NCBI GenBank assembly: GCA_009731375.1
Contig: BJOX01000034.1
Span: 1,068,020-1,132,019 of the forward strand
Source of the DNA: Paulinella micropora
Lineage: Eukaryota; Cercozoa; Imbricatea; Euglyphida
Direction: 5' to 3'
DNA: 64,000 nucleotides
The position numbers were made by a program, and so were the translations under genes. The notes below the pieces were generated by a model, which was not told the origin of the DNA, ran no database searches, and was given only the letters and a program-made list of their open reading frames with translations. Of this stretch, positions 1 through 7,802 are shown one piece after another (the first letter of the stretch is position 1; every line of letters begins with the position of its first letter).

Positions 1-1217
1 ACCGCGTCCTTGTACATGATGTAAGGCACACCGCCCGACTCGATCTGTGCACGACAGACAGCGCTCCAGAGCTCGCGCGCTTTGACGGTGCGCCTCGCCA
101 GGCCCAGCCTCTCGGCTCGCTTGTACTGAGACTCGAACTCCTTGCCGTAGAGGGCGTCCAGGTCGCCTACGCCCGTCTCGTCCGGACAAAATAGGGACCA
201 TTGTTCATCCCGTTCTACACGCTCCATAAACAAGTCATTGACAGTAAGTCCCAGAAACAAGTCTCGGGCTCGAAGTTCTTCAGAACCTGTGGTTTTTTTA
301 AGGTCCAGCCACTCGAACACGTCGGGGTGGTGTACTGGCAGGTAGACTGCGATTGCCCCCTTTCTCTTCCCGGCCTGATTTGCGTAGCGAGCGGTCTCGT
401 TTAGCACTTTGCACAAGGGAATTACACCGTCACTGTGCCCGCCCGTGCTGTTTATCAGGGAGCCCTTGGCCCGCACGCAGCCGAGGTGCAGGCCAATCCC
501 GCCGCCTCCCTTGCTGATAAGAGCAACGTCTTTGATCGTGTCGTATATCGAACTCAACGAGTCGCCCTTAATCGGAAGCAAAAAGCAAGAAGACAGCTGG
601 CCCGCTCTTTTCAGCCCGCTGTTAAACAGGGTTGGGCTCGCGTGAGTATAGAATTGCAATGACATGAGGTCATAGGTTTCTTTGACGAGTTTCAATGGCT
701 CTTTAGACTCGCGGCGGTGTAAGTGGACGGCCACGCGGAGCCACATGTACTGGGCCGTCTCGCACGCGCGGCCTTTGCTGTCTTTGAGCAAATAGGACTT
801 GAGCAGCGTCGAGTAGCCAAAATAGTCATACAACAGGTCTCGTTCGGCCTTGATCATGGCGTTTAGTTGCCCCGCGTGCTGGTCCACGAATATGCTGTAA
901 GCCGGTTCCATGCCCCACCTAAGCTGTTCCATGGCCGCGCTAAAGTTCCGTGGACACTGCTTTGCGTGGTTGGAGGCCAGGAGACGACCACCCAAGGCTC
1001 CGTACTCCGGGTGCTGAATCGCGAGCGCCGCACACGTTGACGCGGCCAGCGCGTCGAGTTCGCTCGTCGGCACGAGGTCGTACAGGCCTGCCACGACCTT
1101 CGAGGCGACAAAAACTGTGTCAATGGCGTGCAGATCTTTGGACAGGCTAGCAACTCGCGCCAGAATCTTATCGAGCGAAACGGCTTCCGGAGCTCCATGT
1201 CGTTTTAAAACTTGCAT
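1..1217 (-). CDS. Ribonucleotide reductase large subunit, N-terminal 405 residues (runs off the left edge)
   Basis: Class I ribonucleotide reductase alpha subunit, which reduces ribonucleoside diphosphates to deoxynucleotides. The minus-strand reading frame is open from ATG 1217 to the window edge with no stop, so only the first 405 of the usual 750-850 residues are present. Residues 1-30 resemble an ATP-cone (MQVLKRHGAP start). Residues 195-212 hold ASPTLFNSG followed by GQLSSCF, whose Cys211 corresponds to the first cysteine of the active-site redox pair. Then come the ISKGGGGIG loop (235-242), GKRKGAIAVYLPVHHPDVFEWLDL (split: GKRKGAIAVYLP and HHPDVFEWLDL, 283-316), RARDLF, and SGGVPYIMYKDA at the cut end. 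The start is fixed by an in-frame TAG three codons upstream. The radical-site and second redox cysteines lie outside the window. Tight packing and lack of introns suggest a viral copy. Confidence 0.93.
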   Translation of the reverse strand, partial: MQVLKRHGAPEAVSLDKILARVASLSKDLHAIDTVFVASKVVAGLYDLVPTSELDALAASTCAALAIQHPEYGALGGRLLASNHAKQCPRNFSAAMEQLRWGMEPAYSIFVDQHAGQLNAMIKAERDLLYDYFGYSTLLKSYLLKDSKGRACETAQYMWLRVAVHLHRRESKEPLKLVKETYDLMSLQFYTHASPTLFNSGLKRAGQLSSCFLLPIKGDSLSSIYDTIKDVALISKGGGGIGLHLGCVRAKGSLINSTGGHSDGVIPLCKVLNETARYANQAGKRKGAIAVYLPVHHPDVFEWLDLKKTTGSEELRARDLFLGLTVNDLFMERVERDEQWSLFCPDETGVGDLDALYGKEFESQYKRAERLGLARRTVKARELWSAVCRAQIESGGVPYIMYKDA

Positions 1218-1223
1218 CGGCCT

Positions 1224-1571
1224 CTATACAGAGTGTGTTCCAGAACTTTTTTTTCCGTGTTCTGTCGCAACCCAGGCCCCGAAGACAGCATCGGCCGCCA
1301 AAATCTCGCCCCGGCCGGTAGCGGCATAGGAGGCCCACAAGAGCCCGTGTGTTTTTCGGTGTTCTGCCCACCACGCCTCTCCACCAAAAAACCCTGCCTG
1401 CTTATCGTCCAAGGCACCGCTCAGCCAGACAGCCGCAACCCCCGCGGCCAGTGCTTGTGCCCAGGGCTGGGGCTTGTAGTACATGGCCAAGCCGGCCACC
1501 GCTAGTCTAGCGGGCAGACACCCACCCCAAAAAAGGGCAGTATTATCCTTATTAGTCTGTGTGTCTGACAT
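1224..1571 (-). CDS. Small membrane-like protein, 115 aa
   Basis: Unrecognised function. The ATG at 1571 has a conserved upstream motif 28 nt away. The protein has a polar N-terminus (MSDTQTNKDN), a hydrophobic stretch around residues 20-52 (ARLAVAGLAMYY, then AQALAAGVAAVWLSGAL), and a GFFGGEAWW...HGLLW segment near residues 60-80, so one to three membrane segments are likely. Small proteins with a similar GG..WW....HGLLY core occur in large DNA viruses; this is from memory and unsearched. It ends 6 nt before the ribonucleotide reductase ATG and in the same reading frame, separated by a TAG codon, so the two may be co-transcribed. Confidence 0.6.
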   Translation of the reverse strand: MSDTQTNKDNTALFWGGCLPARLAVAGLAMYYKPQPWAQALAAGVAAVWLSGALDDKQAGFFGGEAWWAEHRKTHGLLWASYAATGRGEILAADAVFGAWVATEHGKKSSGTHSV

Positions 1572-1575
1572 GTTA

Positions 1576-1643
1576 GCCTAACGAGTCAAAAACAGTATGC
1601 ACAAGAAAAGGCTAACGAGTCAAAAACAGTATGCACAAGAAAA
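1576..1643 (-). promoter_or_regulatory. Two 34-bp direct repeats with putative promoter motif
   Basis: A 34-bp unit is repeated back to back (1576-1609 and 1610-1643), directly upstream of the ATG at 1571. On the minus strand each unit contains TTTTCTTGTGC; the copy nearer the gene ends 28 nt before the ATG. The same 11-mer stands at the same distance before the replication gene at 4556, so I read it as a promoter element of the virus-like block. Confidence 0.55.
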
Positions 1644-1702
1644 AATGTGTCACAGTTCAATTCTCTGTGGTCTCTGTCAGGCGCGCGCCTTTTTTTTTGG
1701 AT

Positions 1703-1708
1703 TTTATT
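1703..1708 (-). terminator. Putative polyadenylation signal AATAAA
   Basis: AATAAA on the minus strand, about 70 nt past the stop codon of the 926-aa replication gene, in an A/T-rich stretch. This is the only match of its kind in the short intergenic gap 1644-1775, which holds no gene. Confidence 0.3.
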
Positions 1709-1775
1709 ACTTTTTCTAGGACATTTAAAAAGTCTGCAGTGCAAAAAAGTGGCTATGTTTTTAATTAGAATGCTT

Positions 1776-4556
1776 TCATGTGCTCGCGTCGGCGGTCACA
1801 TGCTCTGCATCGTCCAAGCGCTGCCTCTTGTTCTGTTGCTGCCCCGCTTCCTCCTTGCCTTCTTCCCTCTTGTTCCTGCGTTTGCCTGCTACTTTCAGCG
1901 CGTCCTTGACCGCCTTGTCTTTCAGTCGCTTGATCATCCGCAAGGCTGCCTTTTTGTCGGCAACCATACCGGTCTGTACCATGAGCACCGCACATGCCTC
2001 CTCGCTCGCCTCCCCCGAGTCCATAAAAGGCTCATCTTCTTCCTCCTCTTCCACCGATCCCATCATCGCCCGGTCATAGGCTCTGCGCGTAAGCAAGCGC
2101 ATATGCACGATCCCAGGCTTCTTGTTACGCGGAGCGTTCGCGTGACCACATCCACGGGCGTAGCCACATATGATAGACTCACACGACACGTCGCATACAT
2201 GTCCAAGTTCCTTGGTAGACCGAGGACAAAACATACAGTAGTTTACGCGGACGTCTTTCTTGGTCAGGCCCGAGGTCGCCTGCACCCGATGGACTTCGTA
2301 TTCGGACCTGCGCAGCGCGGTATCTCCCAGATCCTCTGCAGTCACGGTGTGCAGCTTGCAGTCCTCCTTCAGGTACTCGTTGACCGCGTTCGCAAAGTCT
2401 TGCCACGGCGTAAAATGGTTCTTATCGTAAATAACGCCGTAGTCCTTGCTGCCTTCGTTCAGAAAACGGGCCAGCACGTTCGTCCTGCTCTCCACGAATT
2501 TCTGGTTCTGTCGCAGCTCCTCCGGTGCGATGTCAGCCCAAAAGTCTGCGCGCGGGTGCTCGTCCACTGCGCGCTTGTACCTGGCGACGCAGCGCGCCAG
2601 GATGTACGGCATTTCGTTTGCGATAATATGCTTCCCGAGGCCGTCGTCTGCCCTTTTCACGAGATTGTTAAACAGAAACAGAGCCACCCGGCGCTTCCAC
2701 TGGCCTTGGCCGTCCTTGTAGTTGAACATGTAGTTAGCGCCCACGATAAGAGGTGGTTTCCAGTTCACCGTGCTCTTGGCGGTCTTGTTCTTGAGTGGCA
2801 CGTTGACTGGCTCGCCCGACACCATGCTTTGCATCGTGGCCTGGTCAACCGTGCTCGCAAAGTCGAGTGGCAGATCCGGGATCACGACAAGCTCCTTGTC
2901 GTACAGCGAAGACAGCCCGAAGTTCTTCTCGGTGTTCTTGCTGATAGAGCCCACCTTGCCAGGGGGCTTCATCGACTGCAGGATCTCGATGACTGTTCCT
3001 TTCCCCGTGCCCCCGTCGCCCAGCATGAAAGGAAGCACCTGCCAGTTGTCTCGTTCCCTGAGCGGGAATTGGAGTCTGCCCAGCAACGTTTCGAAGATCT
3101 CACGCATAGGCTTGCTCAACTGGAATCCAAGCAGGTCTCGCCAGTTGGGGGTCATGTCGTCGTCGCCGCACATGGCCTTGATCATCTTCTCAGTGTCCAC
3201 CTCGACGTCGTAGAAATGATCCGTAAACGGAGCAGCCTGCCCGTCCGCACGCAATTGTTCCCAGGTGCGGATGACCAGAGTGCGCGAGTTGAAGGTGCAG
3301 TTCCTGAAGCTGATCCAGTCAGTCCGCATCTCCGACGGGCGCTTGACAGGGAAGAAGCGGTGGCTAGTACCAACGAACCACTTGAGTAGTTTTTCCTTGT
3401 TGACGTTCTGGTAGTAATCAGTGTCCATCAGGATACGGTCCATGTACTCCTCCGCCTCGCCTACAAAGCAGTAGACTCCCTCGATTCTCGCGTGGGGGCC
3501 AAGTACATCCCCGTTGAAGCGAATGTCCCTGGAACGCCGGGCGTGCTTCACCAAGTCGTGCCTGCACTTCTCGTCGTTACTGGACAGCTTGTGCAGGTGC
3601 TGATCGCCGTAGTACAGGTCCCAGTCCTCGTCAGTCGGCGTCCCGGCATCAGAGTGGAAGGCCACGTCGTACCCAGTCGTCGTCTTGACGTACTCCTGCA
3701 CCTGCTTGATCATCTCGTCCGTCATGATCTTGCCTTCGCCCCACACTCTCTCGACGCCGACCTCGTCGTGTTTCCACACGCCCACGTTGAACAGCTTGTT
3801 CTTGCCGTCCCTGCGCGTGTGGAAGAACTCGACGACCTTTTCCATAATCTTGCGCTCCAGGCTCTGCCAGACGTAGGAAAAGAAGGTCGCTTCCTTGTTA
3901 GGCTTGTTCTTCAGTTGCTGCACTGCCTGCCATATCGGGCCGTACTCCGCCAGCATCACGAACGAGGGCAGCACGCTCTTCCAGTCCTTCTTCCATGATT
4001 TCAGGAGGTCGCACTCCAGTTCGGGGTCGCCAGTCACTTTTTTCCCGTTGATGACAGCCAGGAACGCGTCCTTGCCGCGCTTCTTCCCTGCCTCGTCGTG
4101 CGCCCACTTGAGCTCACCGCACAGCTCCTCGATCATATATTCCCTGCATTCCACGTAATACGCAATATTATCAGGCACCTCGATCCCGTGCTTGAACATG
4201 GCTTGCACGAGCAGAGTGCACGCCGCGTTCTTGATATCCAGCCACTCGTAGTACTCGCCAGCGGCCATGCGACAGATCCACTTCTTCACCAGACCGATCG
4301 CGCACTTCCCCCAGAGCCTGGTCCCCTCGCAGCCCCTGCTCTCCGTGTACTCGATCATGGCGCTCCCGTGGCTCTTCTTGTACAAAGCGATGATTTCGCT
4401 TACTTTCGCAGCCTGGTCCACTGGCAGGCGCGCCAGCGTCAGGATGTGCTGCAGCCGTTCCACGTTCACGCGCTGCTGCAAGGAGAAAGCGATCTTCTTC
4501 TCCTCCTCGCCGTCGTCCTCGGCCTCCCCCTTCTTCTTTTGAGCTTTCTTAGGCAT
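1776..4556 (-). CDS. TV-Pol-like polymerase/primase fused to SF3 helicase, 926 aa
   Basis: Likely replication initiator and helicase of a virus or large mobile element. After a Lys/Glu-rich N-terminus, residues 70-270 carry three motifs in family-A polymerase order: YEWLDIKNAACTLL (D107, motif A-like), KKRGKDAFLAVINGK (158-172, motif B-like, K159/K162/G171), and VGVWKHDEVGVE (258-269, motif C-like HDE 263-265). Residues 500-630 form an SF3 (D5-type) ATPase: Walker A GDGGTGKGT (513-521), Walker B VVIPDLPLD (557-565), sensor Asn in VGANY (605-609) and arginine finger QWKRRV (619-624). A cysteine cluster at 774-803 may bind zinc. The C-terminus is acidic, then basic. TV-Pol plus SF3 helicase fusions are known from virophages and eukaryotic mobile elements. 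I chose ATG 4556 because the upstream motif spacing matches the 1571 gene. The TV-Pol assignment is inferred from motifs; the helicase is firm. Confidence 0.85.
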   Translation of the reverse strand: MPKKAQKKKGEAEDDGEEEKKIAFSLQQRVNVERLQHILTLARLPVDQAAKVSEIIALYKKSHGSAMIEYTESRGCEGTRLWGKCAIGLVKKWICRMAAGEYYEWLDIKNAACTLLVQAMFKHGIEVPDNIAYYVECREYMIEELCGELKWAHDEAGKKRGKDAFLAVINGKKVTGDPELECDLLKSWKKDWKSVLPSFVMLAEYGPIWQAVQQLKNKPNKEATFFSYVWQSLERKIMEKVVEFFHTRRDGKNKLFNVGVWKHDEVGVERVWGEGKIMTDEMIKQVQEYVKTTTGYDVAFHSDAGTPTDEDWDLYYGDQHLHKLSSNDEKCRHDLVKHARRSRDIRFNGDVLGPHARIEGVYCFVGEAEEYMDRILMDTDYYQNVNKEKLLKWFVGTSHRFFPVKRPSEMRTDWISFRNCTFNSRTLVIRTWEQLRADGQAAPFTDHFYDVEVDTEKMIKAMCGDDDMTPNWRDLLGFQLSKPMREIFETLLGRLQFPLRERDNWQVLPFMLGDGGTGKGTVIEILQSMKPPGKVGSISKNTEKNFGLSSLYDKELVVIPDLPLDFASTVDQATMQSMVSGEPVNVPLKNKTAKSTVNWKPPLIVGANYMFNYKDGQGQWKRRVALFLFNNLVKRADDGLGKHIIANEMPYILARCVARYKRAVDEHPRADFWADIAPEELRQNQKFVESRTNVLARFLNEGSKDYGVIYDKNHFTPWQDFANAVNEYLKEDCKLHTVTAEDLGDTALRRSEYEVHRVQATSGLTKKDVRVNYCMFCPRSTKELGHVCDVSCESIICGYARGCGHANAPRNKKPGIVHMRLLTRRAYDRAMMGSVEEEEEDEPFMDSGEASEEACAVLMVQTGMVADKKAALRMIKRLKDKAVKDALKVAGKRRNKREEGKEEAGQQQNKRQRLDDAEHVTADAST

Positions 4557-4583
4557 CGTCGGACAGTCTGCACATAACACATA

Positions 4584-4594
4584 GCACAAGAAAA
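4584..4594 (-). promoter_or_regulatory. Putative promoter motif TTTTCTTGTGC
   Basis: The same 11-mer as in the repeats at 1576-1643, ending 28 nt upstream of the ATG at 4556. The downstream flank (GTGCTATGTG against GTGCATACTG) is only partly alike, which makes the exact core and spacing more notable. Confidence 0.5.
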
Positions 4595-4609
4595 TTCAAA
4601 AACACATAC

Positions 4610-4899
4610 AGAAAAAAATTTTCCCGTGTGTTGCGGGTGCGGCAAAAACTTTCGCGAGAATTTCCACTGGTTTGCGGCGCGGTAAGTTTCCGGGAATTCG
4701 TCCACACCAGCCCTTGCAAAAATGGCAATAGCTTCGTTCCGGCTGCTAACCACTTGCCCTCGGTCGAAACTCGAGGGTTGTAACCTGGTCTCGACGACGA
4801 AACCGCCGAGCCCCGTGCGACCGGCCGGCCCCGCCCAACCAGGTCGGTCGAGTGGTGGGTATTGCTTGCCACCGGCCACCGGGCCCAAGGGGTGGGTGG
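4610..4899. other. Intergenic sequence, no gene seen
   Basis: About 290 bases between the replication gene and the gap. I see no long ORF without ambiguity codes, and no repeat shared with the array on the other side of the gap. GC rises sharply towards the gap. Confidence 0.5.
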
Positions 4900-5138
4900 N
4901 NNNNNNNNNNNNNNNNNNNNNNNNNNNNNNNNNNNNNNNNNNNNNNNNNNNNNNNNNNNNNNNNNNNNNNNNNNNNNNNNNNNNNNNNNNNNNNNNNNNN
5001 NNNNNNNNNNNNNNNNNNNNNNNNNNNNNNNNNNNNNNNNNNNNNNNNNNNNNNNNNNNNNNNNNNNNNNNNNNNNNNNNNNNNNNNNNNNNNNNNNNNN
5101 NNNNNNNNNNNNNNNNNNNNNNNNNNNNNNNNNNNNNN
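4900..5138. other. Assembly gap (239 N)
   Basis: Run of N directly before a tandem-repeat array. The gap probably hides more copies of the roughly 157-bp unit. Confidence 0.98.
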
Positions 5139-5722
5139 AAAAAACGACAAATTTATCCACAACTTTTCAGGGAGGGGTAAAAAAGTACCCACCCTCCAAA
5201 ATCCCGGCGGGGTGGGGGTGTCTTTTTGTCTCAAGTTTTTTGCGGTAAATTTTCTTGCCCTCGACAAATTTGTCGGCTAACCCGTTATTGAGACAAAAAA
5301 ACGACAAATTTATCCACAACTTTTCAGGGAGAGGTAAAAAAGCACCCACCCTCCAAAATCCCGGCGGGGTGGGGGTGTCTTTTTGTCTCAAGCTATGCCT
5401 GTGGCTTTTTTGCGGTAAATTTTCTTGGCCTGGACAAATTTGTCGGCTAACCCGTTATTGAGACAAAAAAACGACAAATTTATCCACAACTTTTCAGGGA
5501 GGGGTAAAAAAGTACCCACCCTCCAAAATCCCGGCGGGGTGGGGGTGTCTTTTTGTCTCAAGTTTTTTGCGGTAAATTTTCTTGCCCTCGACAAATTTGT
5601 CGCTTAACCCGTCATTGAGACAAAAAAACGACAAATTTATCCACAACTTTTCAGGGAGGGGTAAAAAAATACCCACCCCCCTGGGGGCCCGGGGGCAGAG
5701 GTTGTCTTTTTGTCTCAAGTCA
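5139..5722. repeat. Iteron-like tandem array, four units of 157-170 bp
   Basis: Four units, marked by ACGACAAATT at 5144, 5301, 5471 and 5628 (spacing 157, 170, 157); the second interval carries a 13-bp insertion (CTATGCCTGTGG region). Most units hold an inverted pair TTGAGACAAAAA ... TTTTTGTCTCAA about 90 bp apart, an imperfect GGAGGGGTA/TACCCACCCTCC hairpin, the palindrome CGACAAATTTGTCG, and TTATCCACA. The last unit diverges in its GC part. The position between the helicase gene and a second minus-strand gene, with AT tracts and palindromes, fits a replication origin or terminal repeat of the virus-like element, but this is inference. Confidence 0.85.
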
Positions 5723-5734
5723 GGCACTTATATA

Positions 5735-5768
5735 GTGTCGACCGACACTTCCACGGTGTCGACCGACA
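5735..5768. repeat. Short direct repeat GTGTCGACCGACA x2
   Basis: Two copies starting at 5735 and 5756, spaced 21 bp, each containing the palindrome GTCGAC. They lie just after the iteron-like array and just past the stop of the 300-aa gene. Could be protein-binding sites. Confidence 0.5.
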
Positions 5769-5806
5769 GACCCGACCGGACCCCGGAACACTTTAATGAT
5801 AAAGTC

Positions 5807-6709
5807 TTAAACTGGCTTCTTGAAGCCGGGATGAGAGACAGAGACGAGTTCGAAGGGCGAACCTTGCTTGAAGCCGTGGTACAGCAGCGTTGGCTCACAC
5901 AGCACGTGGGCGTGGTCAGAACGGCCATCGAACAGCAGACGTCGCCCAAAGTCGACCCCGAAGCAATAGGTGCCCTTGATGACTATTGCCAGCCCTTGCA
6001 CGGGTTCGAGCAGCTTGCTGAGGCTCCTGGCGACGACGGGCTGGCGGCAGACCATGAGATCGGGGTTCTTCAACCAGTCGACAAACTCGAAGAAGACCGC
6101 GAGAGACTTGATGCTCTTGCCGAACTTACGCATCTTTTTGTTGTACTGGCGCGGCGCGTCCAGCACGTTGAAGAGGGCAAAAGCTGCGCATGCGTACCTC
6201 TGGAGGTGCTTGAAGCGTTGTTGGACCTTGCTAGCAACTGCAGCGACCCCAGCCAAACCGGGCGTCACTACAGCCGCATGCAAGGCCGAACCGTCGCCCA
6301 GACACTTCCAAGAGCCTCGCTTGGCCACTACCTCCTCGTTGATAGTTCGCACCCACTGCGCGTGCTCTACCGGGTCGTCCTCGTTCCAGGCCAGGACCGC
6401 CTCCAGGGGCTCGTAGACCTTCCTGAGCTTGCCGGTGGCCTGGTTGCGGAAGCTCACACGCAGGTACTGGACACCATCTGATAGCATAGACGTGTCCCAG
6501 CCAGCCGACTGCTCCTGGTCCCTGTCTAGCCACGCGACTTCCTCCACGCCGAGCACACGCCCCGTAGGCTGGAACCTCTTGGCCTTCTTCTCGGGCCTGT
6601 CGCTCCTGCTCGCCGGACGCCTGGTGCCCACGTCTGCAGGTAGGCTAGCGTCCTTGGCAGCCGACGCGGGCGCGGTGGTTGGTTGGTCTGGAACCGCCAG
6701 TACCGTCAT
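5807..6709 (-). CDS. Hypothetical protein, 300 aa
   Basis: I do not recognise this family. ATG 6709 gives 300 residues; longer readings would need a GTG start inside a minisatellite. Residues 1-45 are Ala/Pro/Arg-rich and low in complexity and end in a basic patch (RPEKKAKRF). Residues 55-300 look globular, with alternating hydrophobic and basic segments (for example GSWKCLGDGSALHAAV, KKMRKFGKSIKSLAVFFEF and KGTYCFGVDFGRRLLFDG). No transmembrane segment or catalytic signature is evident. It shares strand and GC-rich composition with the replication and reductase genes, so it probably belongs to the same virus-like block. The TTTTCTTGTGC motif is not present at the matching distance. Confidence 0.6.
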   Translation of the reverse strand: MTVLAVPDQPTTAPASAAKDASLPADVGTRRPASRSDRPEKKAKRFQPTGRVLGVEEVAWLDRDQEQSAGWDTSMLSDGVQYLRVSFRNQATGKLRKVYEPLEAVLAWNEDDPVEHAQWVRTINEEVVAKRGSWKCLGDGSALHAAVVTPGLAGVAAVASKVQQRFKHLQRYACAAFALFNVLDAPRQYNKKMRKFGKSIKSLAVFFEFVDWLKNPDLMVCRQPVVARSLSKLLEPVQGLAIVIKGTYCFGVDFGRRLLFDGRSDHAHVLCEPTLLYHGFKQGSPFELVSVSHPGFKKPV

Positions 6710-6719
6710 GGCGACTGCA

Positions 6720-6866
6720 CACACACACACGAGCACACGGGACCCTTCACACGAGCACACGGGACCCCCGCGGCCCCCCTACACACGAGCACACGGGCCC
6801 CTCACACGAGCACACGGGACCCTCACACGAGCACACGGGACCCCCCACGGCCCCCTACACACTAGC
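6720..6866. repeat. Minisatellite of ACACGAGCACACGGG units
   Basis: Five copies of a unit close to ACACGAGCACACGGGACC, with C/G-rich spacers, between the divergent genes at 6709 (minus) and 6869 (plus). It would occupy the shared promoter region. Confidence 0.8.
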
Positions 6867-6868
6867 GC

Positions 6869-7330
6869 ATGAAACGAAATCCGGTGCAAAGGTGCCTCCA
6901 TCTTCACCTGCTGCGACGAAAGACAAGGGCAAGAAGAAGAAGAAGAAGAAGAAGAAGACGAAGAGGATTTTCGCATGAGTCCTCTTCCGATGAAGCAACG
7001 CCTCCATCTCAACCTGCGGCCAACGCGATGAAAGACAAAAGCGAAAAGAAGAAGAAGAAGAAGGCAATGCAGCATGGGTCTGCGCCTCTATCTCAACCTG
7101 CGGCGACGAAACACAAGGGCGAAAACAAGGCCAAGATTCTGCATGAAATGGTGCCTCCATCTCAGATTGCTGGGACGGAACACAAAGGCGGGAAGACAGA
7201 GAGCCGCGGGGAGTGGTCGTGTGCAACTTGCACGTATCGCAACTCGCTGGATACACTGCACTGCGACATGTGTCACGACCTTTGCCCCGCATCCCCTGCG
7301 TCTACAACCACAGAAGGTACAGACAGATAG
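6869..7330 (+). CDS. RanBP2-type zinc-finger protein with Lys-rich repeats, about 153 aa
   Basis: The C-terminal segment at 7213-7272 fits the RanBP2/NZF zinc finger: W-x-C-x2-C-x3-N-x6-C-x2-C (GEWSCATCTYRN, then CDMC). Such fingers bind ubiquitin, RNA or nucleoporin partners. Upstream are about four degenerate repeats of a unit like PPSQPAATKHKGE plus a Lys run. The first repeat (about 6888-6955) reads in another frame (VPPSSPAATKDKGKKK), and the frame changes at the (AAG)n run near 6930-6965, so the annotated N-terminus (RRKTRARRRRR) is probably a frameshift artefact or slippage product. The true start may be upstream. The frame ends inside the GATA microsatellite, so the 3' end may also be altered. 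Host or viral origin is unclear. Confidence 0.6.
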   Translation: MKRNPVQRCLHLHLLRRKTRARRRRRRRRRRRGFSHESSSDEATPPSQPAANAMKDKSEKKKKKKAMQHGSAPLSQPAATKHKGENKAKILHEMVPPSQIAGTEHKGGKTESRGEWSCATCTYRNSLDTLHCDMCHDLCPASPASTTTEGTDR

Positions 7331-7396
7331 ACAGACAGATAGATAGATAGATAGATAGATAGATAAGATAAGATAAATAAGATAAGATAGATAGAT

Positions 7397-7427
<31 letters not shown>

Positions 7428-7680
7428 GTAGGTAGGTAGGTAGGTAGGTAGGTAGGTAGATATAGATAGACGGATAGTCATTATTATTATCATTATTGTC
7501 CTTACTCTTCTGCTTCTTCTTTTCTGCTTCTTCTTCTTCTTCTTCTTCTTCTTCTTCTTCTTCTTCTTCTTCTTCTTCTTCTTCTTCTTCTTCTTCTTCT
7601 TCTTCTTCTTCTTCTTCTTCTTCTTCTTCTTCTTCTTCTTCTTCTTCTTCTATAGATAGATAGATATATAGATATATAGG
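7323..7680. repeat. Microsatellites: (GATA)n/(GGTA)n then (TTC)n
   Basis: (GATA)n with GATAA variants and a (GGTA)n block runs from 7323 to about 7478. A near-perfect (TTC)n tract follows to 7650, then a short GATATA run. Reading frames through it are low-complexity artefacts. Confidence 0.97.
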
Positions 7681-7687
7681 GTACTAG

Positions 7688-7802
7688 TATTACTATGATG
7701 AAAGCAAGGAACAGCAAGTGGAGCCCGTTGTTTTTTTGCAAGAGGCCCTTGAAGTGATAAAGCCGCGCATGGCGGACCAGGCTGTTTTCACTAACTTCTG
7801 TT
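7688..7802 (+). other. Candidate exon fragment interrupted by a TIR element
   Basis: After an AG at 7686-7687 the plus strand is open (DESKEQQVEPVVFLQEALEV, then IKPRMADQAVFTNFC) with codon choice and hydrophobic spacing that look coding. It stops being plausible where the element at 7803 begins. I do not recognise the protein; it might continue the zinc-finger gene or belong to a separate host gene. Confidence 0.25.

Noticed and set aside
1679-1699. AGGCGCGCGCCT palindrome followed by a T run, like a bacterial terminator
   Set aside because: The context is eukaryotic or viral, no plus-strand gene ends here, and the helicase gene runs the other way. Probably chance or structural.
1647-3389. 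A 580-codon plus-strand frame opposite the helicase gene
   Set aside because: It is the antisense shadow of the GC-rich minus-strand gene, which has clear SF3 helicase motifs; the plus reading has no domain.
5139-5722. TTATCCACA repeated four times, the sequence of a bacterial DnaA box
   Set aside because: Nothing else in the window is bacterial. The box is one part of a larger repeated unit, so it is not evidence of a DnaA origin.
5139-5722. CRISPR-like array
   Set aside because: Units are about 157-170 bp and nearly identical throughout; there are no short repeats with unique spacers and no cas genes.
7502-7741. Open frame encoding poly-Arg (and other homopolymer frames)
   Set aside because: Translation of (TTC)n microsatellite; no complexity outside the repeat.
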